The notes under the pieces: generated by a model | The model's database searches: none | What the model saw: the letters and a program-made list of their open reading frames with translations, nothing else | Told to the model about the DNA's origin: nothing | Assembly: GCF_035582795.1 (NCBI RefSeq) | Contig: NC_134373.1 | Span: 11,271,501 to 11,335,500, forward strand | Source: Mycteria americana | Taxonomy: Eukaryota; Chordata; Aves; Ciconiiformes; Ciconiidae | Length of the DNA stretch: 64,000 nucleotides | Reading direction: 5' to 3' | Part shown: positions 22,651 to 34,123 of the stretch, in pieces | How positions within the stretch are numbered: the stretch's first letter is position 1 | Layout of the letters: each line of letters begins with the position of its first letter | Made by a program: the position numbers and the translations under genes

Positions 22651-25600
22651 AGCAGTAACTTCACTGAGAAAGACAGTTGTAAAGGAGATCATTAAGGCAA
22701 GCTAGCTGTGTGCTGTTCTGTCTGGCAATTTCCCCAAGGTCTAAAGCAGCATCTGCTTCAGTAAAGAAGACCCCCTGAGTCCCTCTGCTATAGTCCCCAC
22801 CAAAGACAGAGGTTTGAAATACCTACATCTTAAAGATGCTCTTCTGAAGTTCAGTAATTTAAAAGCTGTAAAACTTGGTTTCCTGAAATGACTTAGAGTC
22901 GCCATGTTCCAGGCACAAGCTGTCTTTCAATTTCATGTTGACTCTCTCAGTGTTTGTCAGTTTAAAACCAGTTAAAAAGTCAGTTAAAAAGTTTGCAGTT
23001 CTACCTGAATTTATTAGATAAGGGAAATGGGTTATCTAAATCTCCACAAACTTTGGCTGCCACAGAGATTCCCTACTGCATATCTCTAGCAAGAATAAAA
23101 TGTAAAATGACCTTAAAAGCCTTTGTTGGTTTTGGTTCCTGATGGTTACTGTTAAAACAGCTGCAATAGTTGGTGTCTTAATTTAAATTTAAAAAAAAAA
23201 AAGAAACCTCTTTGAAGTTGCTCTATTTTTTATTTTCTCTGTAATGTTACATGCTGACTGCTGCAGAGGGAGGGGTGGGGAGATACATTTCAGGCTCAGC
23301 TTGCCAGTTGCAGCAGAAGGGGACTTGTTACTTAAAAGCTTTTTCTTGATGAGAAGCTGGAGCCCTGCCCTCATTAAGCACTGTCAGTAGGCATAACTCT
23401 CTTGCGCTGCCCAGTTGTGCCCCATAAGTCTGGGATAAGAAGTACTTCTTGCTAAATGATTAAGAGGGAGACTGTTAGAAATGTTTTACATCGTTATGTA
23501 AGAACTGAGTCAGGCTGTAGGTTGTCCTTGGACTTGAAAAAACCAGGGCCACAGTTCCAGCCCGAACATGAGCTCGGTGCTCTCATCTTGGAGTTCTTCA
23601 AAATTTTAAGCCATTATGGTCTATGACTAACTCTGCAGCTTAGATTGGCACAGTCTCAAAGGAAGGTATTTCCCTGCATCTGGAAAAAAAGTGGACGCAC
23701 TCAATGGCCTTTTAAAGCACACTGCAAGAAAACTATACAACAGCTAGAGGCATCATGTGTAGGTCGTTTAATTTCTTCAGCACCATTATCCTTTTAATAG
23801 GTGTGTGCAAGTACCATAATTCTCCTTTCAGAAATCCAGTAGAAGACCAAATGTTTGACTAGTTCAGGCCAATGACTTCTATGGGATCTGTACTGTTCTT
23901 TGTTGTATATTTAATGCAATGGGTTTGTTCTGTAAACAGAAGATCAAGGTCAGATTTCTCTTGTAGGATCTGAGCATCAAAAAAAGTTAAAGTAGCTTTT
24001 GATTAAAAACGTTTAATATGTGAAGTATCCTATCTAATGCTGGTAGGGTTGTTCATAGCGTGATTGAATAATAGCATAACTTTATACAAACAACACCCTT
24101 AAAATATATATTGTATGAGTGTATAAAAAACATATGGGGCTAGTTTCAGTGGGTGATTATGCAGGTTGTAACATCCACTATGGCTCACACATCATTTTTG
24201 TTGTACCTTTCTGCTCATTGTGAGTCTGTTTAGCTTTCATCCAGAAAGAAAAATGAGCATTTGAAATAACAAACAGAATAGAAAAAATATTATCAAAGGC
24301 AGTTTGGAAGCTTCCCTCTCCCCTGTTCCCCAACACTAGATCTGAGATGGATATCCTCCTTTGTTTGAAAGGAGGAACAGAAAGTTGTGGCTTAGAGCAA
24401 TTTAACACTATATCAGACATGCTTTGTCTCTAAAAATATGGTGTGCAAGTTATAATAGTTGAGGTGGTCACCTTGTTTATCACTTTGAACAAGCACAGAG
24501 CACTGGCCAGATGAACCAGGCAGTATTCTCCTTAGATATTTGAAGGTATGTTGCTAGCTGTGGTGGATTTTTCTGTAATACCTCACAGCATGTCTCCCAG
24601 AAATAGAAGAATGTGGAATCTGATTCTTCTATTTTTTTCCTACGTTGTCCATGTTTTGCCACCTGACAGATAACAGCAGTTTATGTATTGGTTTTCTGTT
24701 GCTTTGTATAGGTCTTCATTAACCAGCCAAATCTGCTGGTCAGGTTCCAGGGTATGTATGGGTCAGGAATACTTCAGACTCACCAGGTTGTCTAATATCT
24801 ATCTAGACAGTGTCTGTTTCAGGATTTTCTTTTTTATTCATATCATTGCTCACCTGACAATTGTGGTGGTCCTAGCACCTGACAAAGCACATAGATCTCA
24901 CTTCTCAGCTTATTTTCTGTAATATTTGCATTTAAGACTCGGCGCTGCTAACAGAGAATTGAGTTGGAGTTGATTGTAACTAAGATCACTATCTACTGAT
25001 CTCTACCAAAATGTTGAAGGATTTTACACTTCAACAAAGCCTCTGTAAAAAGCTATTTGTGCTTAAAGTCAGTTACTGTGTGAAAGAGTTCTTGTCATCG
25101 GACTAGACAGTGGAAGTCTGCCAAAATCCTTCACTTCCTTCAAAAGCTACCGCTGGAGATTCTCTGTCTTGACTTGATGCCGGGGGCACTGTGTGTCTTG
25201 TTGGTCATTGTATTGCTGTGACTCTGCTCCAGATCAGACAGTAAGTAGCTCACCAAACTATGCAAGCAAGCTCAGAAACACTATAGGAGACCTCACACCA
25301 GGATATGTACTATAGGGAATATGCGCTCTGTAATGTGAATGGCCAGCACTTAAATGAGAAGGTAATATTTGTCTAAGATAAGCGAAGTGTGTTGGTGAGT
25401 ACAGAGGTAAGACCACCCTGGAACAAAGCAGTGCATGGTGGAATAGCTGCTGAAAGACTGCTGATAGCAGACATCAGGAATGTATCTTCACACAAACAAA
25501 ATCCCTACAAGTGAAAGTAGTGCCATGAACTAAAAGGCCAAGAAGTCATGCTGAAAAAATGTGAATCTGGAAATCAACTTGAATCAGTCTACGCTTTGAG

Positions 25601-28600
25601 GCAGGAAGGGCAGCAGGCTTGGGAAATCTAAGTGTCATGTGCTTTGCGCTCCTTGTGCTGCAAGGCCTTCTCAGAGGAGGGAATAACTTTCTGTGACAGT
25701 GGAAGATGATCTGGATGCTTCCTATAATGAGGTTGTTCTTGGTGAGTTGACCAGCTGGCTACAATCACAGCAATATGGCACTATAGGAGTCTTGAAATTC
25801 AGAAAGTGGCAACACAGTTACCAGACAGGCACAGTGTATTTTCGGTTGAACTTCTGTACCCTGTTTAATCCTTAAGAAAATGAAACATAGAAGTGCTTTT
25901 TAACTAAGAGAGTTTTAGATGGCTAAAGGAAAAAATCCTGCTGCTAAAACAGGTCTCGCAGTAAGGAGGCATCATCGGGAAGGTGCACAAAATAGGGACA
26001 GGCTGCCAGAACAGAGCAATGCCTGGTGTTGATGCTGCTGCTGACTGGGCAGCTGCCTCTGCAAGGCAAAGGGAAATCTGTAAGAAATCAGTGGATGGCT
26101 AGGATTATACATGTTCCTAGCACCAAAACCTGAGGAAAGAGGGCAGGAAATGTTTGGGGATATGGAGAGGGGCAAACCCATTTTGCACGGAAACAGCATG
26201 TTTGAAGAGCAAGCCTAAAATGGGTGTTGTCAGGCATGGACTACATAGCACAAGGAGGCATAGTTTCATATAGCACTGTATAGTTTTGGGTTTTCTTCAA
26301 AAGAAAATACTAAACAGCTGTCTCCTGGGTAACTGTTAAGGAGAGAGGAAAACGGTGCCACAATGACTAAAAAGAAGCAAATCCAAAGTGTGGATTCTAG
26401 CTGTGCACATTAAACTCACAGTAAGCCAGAAATAAAATACAGCTTAGGTTGGCAACCTCATTTAGGGGACAGGGATTACTGTACTGTTACAATTTACTTC
26501 AAATGCAGCTTGGTTGATTGTAACGAAAGGACTAGGAAAACTGGGAAAAAATAATTGTATTCTCTGTAAGACTTCTGTCATACTCAAGGCAAATATTTCA
26601 ATTTTGAATAAAATCTATGGATTCCTTCCCTCCTTTACTTAGGCACTTCTTGTATAAAACTGCTACAACTCTTTCTCTTTATCAGTGTAAAAGTCTAACC
26701 CTGCAAACTTGCTAGAGAATTGCTTTACCCACTTTCCCTTTCAGCTGAATCATAAAATTCCATGTGCATGAAGTAGCTTGTGTGTTTTACAGGATCAGAG
26801 CCACACTATGTTAGTAACTTTAATCTCACAAACTCTTCGGTACTGCCATGGTCTGTCTTCCCTGGATGTTTCCATTGATGAGCATTGCTTATTCACAGTA
26901 AGCTTCAGCACAGTTCAGCTGGAGCTGCTCTAGTTTGAGCTATTATGCAAACTGAAATGGCAGCGTACCTCCCTAAATTTTAGCTTTGATTTATGTTTTC
27001 TTTTTAATCTGTGCTAATTTGGGGGCTACTTGGCAGTAATACATAGCTTGAAAAAGAGCATTAGTGACTCAAATGTTGTTGCCAGGTTTCTGTGGTTTAC
27101 TTTTGCCCATACCGAGCATTAAGTAATTAATCTCAAGGTCTTAGGCATGGCAAAACAAAACAACCTCTCAGATGTGGCTTACTGTCAGTTTGAGAAAACT
27201 TTCACTGGCAATGAGGAATTTGAAAGAAAGAAGAACACAGTATTTATAAGCAATAACTCTATGACAAAATGCTTCTGTAAGCAGAGACTAAACTTAGAAT
27301 TTGCAAGATTTTTACCTGTTTTCTGAGTATTCTGAAGCACAGGTAAACCATTTGATAGGTCAAACTAAAGATCTTTTAGGAGTTGCCTACAGTTCTTACA
27401 CATATGTTTTTATAACATCTTCCTGAAAACTACATGATTTTGTTTTTCCTTTAAAATATTTTTCTCCATTTGAGAAGGTTTGATAGACATGCCTCAGGTG
27501 AAAAGTTGTCTTTGAAATTGGTGCCAGGTATTGTACAGATGAATTAAATGGCCTACAGCAAATGTTGAGTGAACAGTAGGTATACAGCATATGGCTATCC
27601 ACACCTAATCAAAGTGACTTTTCCTTTAGCAGGTATAGATAGCCACACAGCACCTACAGTGCTGGGAACATTTGATGAGTCATATCATTGTGCATAGCTA
27701 AAGCACGGTATTGACTGGTGGTTTTCATGCTACAGAATGGGAGAAACTCACCGGAAAACAATAGAGAAAGACCACAAGAATTTTTTGTTTTTTCTTGCTC
27801 TGCACCATCTTAATATGTTGCATATTTTTAATTATGTAAGCCAGAATAAACCAGCTACAGAACCGTGTTCAAAGTGTTGGATGACATAGGACAGTAATTA
27901 CTTGCATATCTGGGCCAGGCATGAACTTTCCAGCACTACTACATAACTTGCCTAGCTTGTTTAAAACCAGGCTAAGCTGTGGGACTTAATAGTTCCCAGG
28001 TCCACTAACAAACTGTGCACCGTGCTGAGCTCTGATACTGAGGACACAAGTGTGCATGCATGCTGAGGAATGAGTGAGAAGCTTTTTAAAATACTCCTTC
28101 TGACAAGGCTCTGAACTGCTGCTTGCTGGCTGGAGTGAGCAGTTGGACTGGAGCCTGCCTGCACATGAATGCCTGGCACATGGGACACAGCACCTCTCAC
28201 CTGAGACTTATAAACCAAGGGCTGAGGATCACTCATGTGCAGCCAGGTTCCAGCCTCAGCTAGGAATCGCTGCCCTGTGACTGCAATGCGTGCCAGCTGC
28301 CCGTGCCCCTGGTCTGGCAGCACAGCAATCAAACAGTTCAGCTGGGACCACAGGTGATCTGGATTGGAGCACATCAGACTGTGTCCACAGCAAGCAGCAG
28401 ACGCTGCAGCCTCTGCCTTTCAGCTGAAAGTTGTGCTTCTTCAGCAGTGGTTAAAGACAAGGGCAGCCACTCAAGAAACAACCTCATCTCCTTCCATGTT
28501 TCCTGCTGAAATAAGTCTTTTCAGCCTTCATTTTGGGTGCTCTTCAGCTTCGTCCCCTTCTTTGGTGAAATCCCAGAACTCTACCTGAGACCATGCTGAA

Positions 28601-30956
28601 GCATGAAGCATAAATGCTGCAAATCTTCATGAGCCAAATCGCATCAGCCTCAAGTGGGTTTTTCTAATGGGTCAAGATGACCAAGAGCATGTAGGAGCCC
28701 ACAGATAGACTGGCCAATGACCAGTGCAAAATGCCAAGGCTGGATGGCCAGGCAACAGCTCTGGAAAAGCACTTCTCTCTGTCTGATGTCATTCTTTGCT
28801 GAGACCCAGGATGAACTCTGTGTGTGTAGGTGACAACATATAAAACAAAGGGTATTTAAACCAATACAAATTACTCGAAGCAAACAAAGATTTTGATGAT
28901 ACAGGTTGCTTTAAAAATATATCTGTGCCTTTAACATAAGTACAAACTAGCCCTAACATTTCTCCTTACCATCTGTCTAGGCATATATTCTGACTTCATG
29001 AGGGATTGGAAGGGTTACTTGTTTTTTGGGTTGGGTTTTTCTTCTGAGAAATGAGTGGGAGTTAAGGAAAAATGTTTGAACAATACACTGTTGTTACTGG
29101 AAAGTTTCTTAATAATGATAGTTCAGAGAAAGCTTAGCAGAGTCTAAGCAGAAGTGTAAAAGGAAGCTAGGTAAAAATGGCTTTTGCAGAGAAGGTAGCA
29201 AATGTTTTTGGATTTCCTGCCATGGGACATGCTTTCAGTTTCTCATATTGGGAAATCAAAGAGACTGAGAGGAAACTTAACCATTTGCTAAATACTTCCA
29301 GTATTTCTAACAGGTGTGCAGAAGGAACATAATCTCTGCTACAGCTTTTCCAAGCTTCATTAGAATGCAAAGTTAAGGACCTAAAATAACCAAGGTTTGT
29401 AAGATTATATTGTCTCATTTTCCCCTGACAGCTTTGGAGATGTTGGCCGCTTTCAACCAAATTTGACAAGAGAGTTTCGAAAGCTAGTGAAGTTCACCAA
29501 AGTTTTATGAGAGCCCTTGTATGAGCAGGGAAGAGCGTTCCTATAGCTAGTGCTAGAGAAGTTGCCCATAGATATGTTAGGTGTTACCCATGCTGATCCT
29601 GGTAAGATTTGAGACAAGCTGCAGGGTCTTCTCCCAATAAGCATGGTGTGGCACAAGAAACATGGGGAAGTAGAGTAGGAGAAACTAAGGGTGTGGGTCT
29701 GAGGGTAAGAGTATGGCTTCTGTTTTTCTAGCAGAATTGTTCTGTGCTGCTAATGAAGTAATTTTAAACCAGCTTTTCATAACAGCTCACTAATGTACCC
29801 TGCTGATGCTGTAAATGCCCTAATTAACATTTTGGAAGTTGTGAGGATTTGGGTCTGTCACTAAGAGGAAATCCTAGCTGGAGATAAGTCTTGTCTCCAA
29901 AAAGCAAGGAACATACTTGCTCTGCTGGGGAAAGAGCTGTTCTCTCCTCCTAACAGTTCTGCTACTATTTAAGAAAGCAGAAATCCTGCTTTTCTCCTCC
30001 TGTATGAAGCAATGGACCCTGCTTTCTTAGTCTGTCTGCACCACCACTTTCCTACTTAATACACATAACCCAAACAAAGCTCGGCTATGTTGTTCCCCAA
30101 AACCCTTTCCCCTATCTTCATGTTACCTATTATCATCATCCCATTCATTTTAAATAGCTGGTCTCTATAGTTACCTCTTATCTTTATCCCCTTAGGGAGC
30201 CTATCTATCCTACACTTGTAGGCCCATTTCCTGTTCTCATGAGCCCTTGGAGTCCTTTATGCCTTTCCATGTACCTGTTTACAAGCTACTTTTGAGGGCC
30301 CAGCTGTCACTACAAGACTAGAGACTGAATCCAAAATTAACTAAATATAGCTGTTCCACAGGGAAGCACCTTTACTGATAAGGCCATCAAATTACAGGAA
30401 GAAAATAGAGATGTAGAACATTAAGTCCTGCACAGCCAAGAGCAATTAACAATATTCAAACAATGGCTAAACCAGCTGGCTAAAAAACCAAGGTTCAATA
30501 TAGCCAGGAAAAAAAAACAATGTGGCAAACTACTTTAACTAAGTACTGCTGTTCAGGCAGCCTTGTCTTGCCTCCTACCTAGGTAACTGAGATGAAGCCT
30601 GGGCTTTTGCCTGCTGCCCAAAAGGCATGATTGTCGTGGGGGCTCCCTCAAGGAAGAAGGCCAGCACCACGGATGTTGTACTAACAAACCTACGATGATG
30701 GTGGGTATCTGCTACAGGTGGGAAAGGAAGGATAGCTGCTTAAGGAGCGGGCAGAAACTCGGACATTTTCCAAAAGACTAGGCTGTTCATTTTTCTCAAC
30801 TCTGACTCTCTGTGTACCCTCATGACGAGATACCACAGGGTCATGGGCCGGAAGGAGTGGTTGTGGTAGTCAACAAATGGCAGTTTCCATATGAGGAATC
30901 TGGCTGTATAGCTAACAAGTGTGTCAACCCTTGAGAGCAGTGCAGTCATTAATGTA
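22651..30956. other. Non-coding sequence; one unexplained open frame
   Basis: No supported gene. The longest open frame outside transposons is minus strand 27961-28374 (137 codons), in a locally GC-richer patch. It has no recognisable domain, signal peptide or repeat pattern, and overlapping frames on the other strand are also open, so low stop-codon density explains it best. The rest is AT-rich with short A-runs (about 23190). No transposon border was recognised. Confidence 0.5.
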
Positions 30957-31172
30957 GATTGGCAGGGACCTCTGGAGATCATCTTGTCATCAACACTGGG
31001 TCCAATCAGCCATGGCTTTGTCTACACAATTCCTTAAAATCTCCTCAGGTGTGGAGATTCTACAGTCTCTTTAGATAACTTGTTGTAGTGCTGCACAACT
31101 ACCCTCCTTGTGAAGCTTTTCCTAATATCCAGTTTTAATCTCCCAATCTGCAATTTGCGACCATTGCCTTTT
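30957..31172 (-). mobile_element. Older CR1 LINE fragment, part 1 (interrupted)
   Basis: The plus strand is the complement of a diverged CR1 3' region, starting near GGCAGGGACCTCTGGAGATC and running through sequence like TTGTGAAGCTTTTCCTAATA to GCGACCATTGCC. The match stops abruptly where a younger CR1 begins, and it resumes on the far side at about 31623. This copy is therefore the host of a nested insertion. Confidence 0.7.
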
Positions 31173-31622
31173 CACAGAATCGTATAGGTTGGAAAAGACC
31201 TTTAAGACCATTGAGTCCAAATGTAAACCAAACACTACCAAGACCACCACTACACCATGTCCCTAAGCACCTCATCCAAATGTCTTTTAAATACTTCCAG
31301 GGATGGCAACTCAACCACTTCCCTGGGCAGCCTGTTCCAATGCTTAATAACCCTTTCAGTGAAGTAAAATTTCCTAATATCCAATCCAAACCTCCCCTGG
31401 AGCAACTTGAGGCCATTTCCTCTCGTCCTATCACTTGTTACCTGGGAGAAGAGACCAACCCCCACCTCTCTACACCCTCCTTTCAGGCAGTTGTAGAGAG
31501 CGATGAGGTCTCCCCTGCACCTCCTTTTCTCCAGACTAAACAACCCCAGTTCCCTCAGCTGCTCCTCATCAGACTTGTGCTCTGGACCCTTCACCAGCTT
31601 CGTTGCCCTTCTTTGGACACGC
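31173..31622 (-). mobile_element. Younger CR1 LINE 3' fragment, nested in an older CR1
   Basis: The element starts at CACAGAATCGTATAGGTTGG, the complement of a CR1 3' end, and runs about 450 bp to a 5' truncation. Its minus strand keeps an open frame for the C-terminal end of the CR1 ORF2 protein (reverse transcriptase polyprotein), with segments such as [23 protein letters not shown] and the end DEVLRDMV followed by a stop. The frame has no internal stop but lacks the catalytic core, so the copy is dead on arrival. Sequence and stop position closely match the copy at 33.55-34.12 kb, so both belong to one fairly young subfamily. Confidence 0.88.
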
Positions 31623-31665
31623 GCATTTTGTCGTATCATCTGCCACTATTGAGAGTAGGTTTTTC
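31623..31665 (-). mobile_element. Older CR1 LINE fragment, part 2
   Basis: After the nested insertion the plus strand continues as GTCGTATCATCTGCCACTAT and then GAGAGTAGG. This resembles the CR1 segment expected just after the CCATTGCC at the end of part 1. The stretch is short and diverged, so the assignment rests mainly on continuity. Confidence 0.45.
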
Positions 31666-33544
31666 AAGGAGCGGAAAAAAGGTATTATTTTCCACATGGA
31701 AGGCAAAGAATGAACTTATATGTGTACACTATGGATCACTAGGAAGTAAGAGCTAAAGTGAGTAACATGCCACATCAAATTAATCACTAGTTGTGCCCAT
31801 AATGTGCATATACCTAGGAATCCCACCACTCTTCTCCACCTGAATTCTTGATTTAAAACTGGGATCCTGTGATGAAGTAAACTCCACAGATTCACCCCAC
31901 TTAATGGGGTTTGCCAGGGGGCAGGAGGAGGACAGTAAATGAAGAGCCAGCTTTATTTCTACAGCTGCCATTTTAAAGCGATATGGAAATGATAGCTTAA
32001 GTGACAGCCCTACAATGACTTTGGTGAGTTGTAGTGGAGAAGCTGTGGAAGGCCAATCATCAGAAAATAGCCTGTAGTAGAGATGCTAGGTAAGGACAAT
32101 AAGCTGCAAGATCCTATGAAGTCCACGGTTAAAATACTGGCTTGGGATAGGATGAATTGAATTAGCTAATGTGTTTAATTTTAAATGTAGGCACTCATTT
32201 GCATATAGCTGAGGTTAGGGTAAGATTTAGAAAATAAAAATCTGTACAACCTATTGTGCTGTTCTCTCTTTGATAGCCTGCAGAGCTAGAAGGAGGGCTG
32301 GGGTTTGAAGGTATATATAGTTTACATTCATCTTGCTGAGTGTAGAGGTCACTCATATTTTGAAGTCATTAACATCAGGGAAATAAGATGTTCCACACAC
32401 ACAAAAAAAAAAGAGCAGGGGAGCTTGCAGACTCATTTCCTACACAATTTTGCATGGGACCTAGCTAGTACAAGGACTAGCTTGTTCACAGTCAAATAGC
32501 TTATCTATTCTTGCAGACCCTTCCTTGACTTTCATTTCATTTGATTCCTCTTCAAAATACTTAATGGTCTTCTGCCTTAAAACTGAAAATCTTTTTCTTC
32601 CTCTTGCTGAATGCCCATAGAAAATCTTCGAGAGTTTAGGAAAAACTGACAGGCTGCTCCTGCTTTCAGTGCCTGCTGTGGTCCAATGTTAGCTTCACTA
32701 GCAATTCTTTGCCTTTTGAGTTAGGGATACGCTTTCTAGTCTGAAGAACTATGAATAGACCCAATCAGTACTAGGAACTATAAGAAACCTGGGCATAATC
32801 AACAAGTGTAAACCTATACCACTGTCAGATACTAAGATGCTGGGGCAGGGATGTCCCAAGTGGCATTTATGAGTTTCTATCAAAATCTTATAACTTGGCC
32901 AAACTTTGATGGATTTTTTGGTTTTTTTGGAACAGCACAGGATCCCTCCCTGACACATGTTCCTCTCATTCTATTTTCATATGTATAGTCTGCTATATAT
33001 AGGCACAGAAAAAAAATTTTACCATAATTCTTGGTAAATTGCTAGAATTGACAGAGCTTTTGTAAATACATCTTGTGAGAAAGAACTGATGAGCAAGCAT
33101 ATTGATACATATTAATGTTACAAGCTTTGCCATTAACCAGTTCAGATTATGCTTTATCTGTTGTGTTCACTTACCTGTTATGAGACTGGTTAAGTGAGAA
33201 AGACAAATGAGATTTGATTCTTGGAGGGTTTAAATCTTAACATCTGAAGTGCAGGATGCTTTTGAAGAGTTATTAGTACATATTGGAAAACATTATAAAA
33301 CACTGTATCTGTTTCTCTGTAAGTTCATATCCAATGTGATTTATCTCATAAAATAGTAATAATAACATTTTCTTTTAAGTGTTAAGCTTGAACTCAGTCT
33401 CAGAGTTGAAAGCCAAGATAAGTTCCTTCATTCTGGTTCATCATCAATAATAAAATGTATGTAGGTCAAACTAGATTTTCATTGACAATTGCATAACCTT
33501 ATAGAGTTGCTGCTGGCTGAAAAGAAGCAATTTTTTTGCTTCCC
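31666..33544. other. Non-coding spacer between two inverted CR1 copies
   Basis: No supported gene. The stretch is AT-rich with a short A-run (about 32402) and a T/G-rich tract (about 32913-32930). No transposon sequence was recognised. Confidence 0.6.
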
Positions 33545-34123
33545 TAAGACTAGGGAAGTGATTGTGCCCCTGTACTCGGCACTGGTGAGGCCGCACCTCG
33601 AATACTGTGTTCAGTTTTGGGCCCCCCACTACAAGAGGGATATTGAGGTACTGGAGCGCGTACAGAGAAGGGCAACGAAGCTGGTGAAGGGTCTGGAGCA
33701 GAAGTCTTATGAGGAGCGGCTGAGGGAGCTGGGACTGTTTAGCCTGGAGAAAAGGAGGCTGAGGGGAGACCTCATCGCTCTCTACAACTACCTGAAAGGA
33801 GGTTGTAGAGAGGTGGGGGTCGGTCTCTTCTCCCAGGTAACAAGTGATAGGACAAGAGGAAATGGCCTCAAGTTGCGCCAGGGGAGGTTTAGACTGGATA
33901 TTAGGAAATTTTTCTTCACCGAGAGGGTTATCAAGCATTGGAACAGACTGCCCAGGGAAGTGGTTGAGTCGCCATCCCTGGAGGTATTTAAAGGACGTTT
34001 GGATGAGGTACTTAGAGACATGGTGTAGTGATGGTTTTTGGCAGTGTTAGGTTTATGGTTGGACTCGATGATCTTAAAGGTCTTTTCCAACCTATATGAT
34101 TCTGTGATTCTGTGATTCTGTGA
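33545..34123 (+). mobile_element. Young CR1 LINE, 5'-truncated, with octamer tail
   Basis: About 580 bp of a CR1 3' end in the plus orientation. A frame open from before the element to the stop at 34028 encodes the C-terminal part of the CR1 ORF2 protein, with segments [36 protein letters not shown] and [10 protein letters not shown]. The 3' untranslated part reads GGTTGGACTCGATGATCTTA and then CCAACCTATAT. The element ends with three tandem GATTCTGT octamers (34098-34121), the hallmark 3' tail of CR1. The frame has no internal stop, which suggests a relatively recent insertion. The reverse-transcriptase core and endonuclease are missing, so it cannot move by itself. Confidence 0.93.
34098..34123 (+). 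repeat. CR1 3' octamer repeat (GATTCTGT x3)
   Basis: Three perfect direct copies of an 8-bp unit end the CR1 element. CR1 elements end in such short repeats rather than poly(A); the repeat is thought to help prime reverse transcription. Confidence 0.9.

Noticed and set aside
31211..31756. Plus-strand open frame of 181 codons, the longest in the window
   Set aside because: It runs antisense through the CR1 copy. The real coding sense is the minus strand, which encodes the CR1 ORF2 end.
33471..33938. Minus-strand open frame of 155 codons
   Set aside because: Antisense shadow of the plus-strand CR1 coding end.
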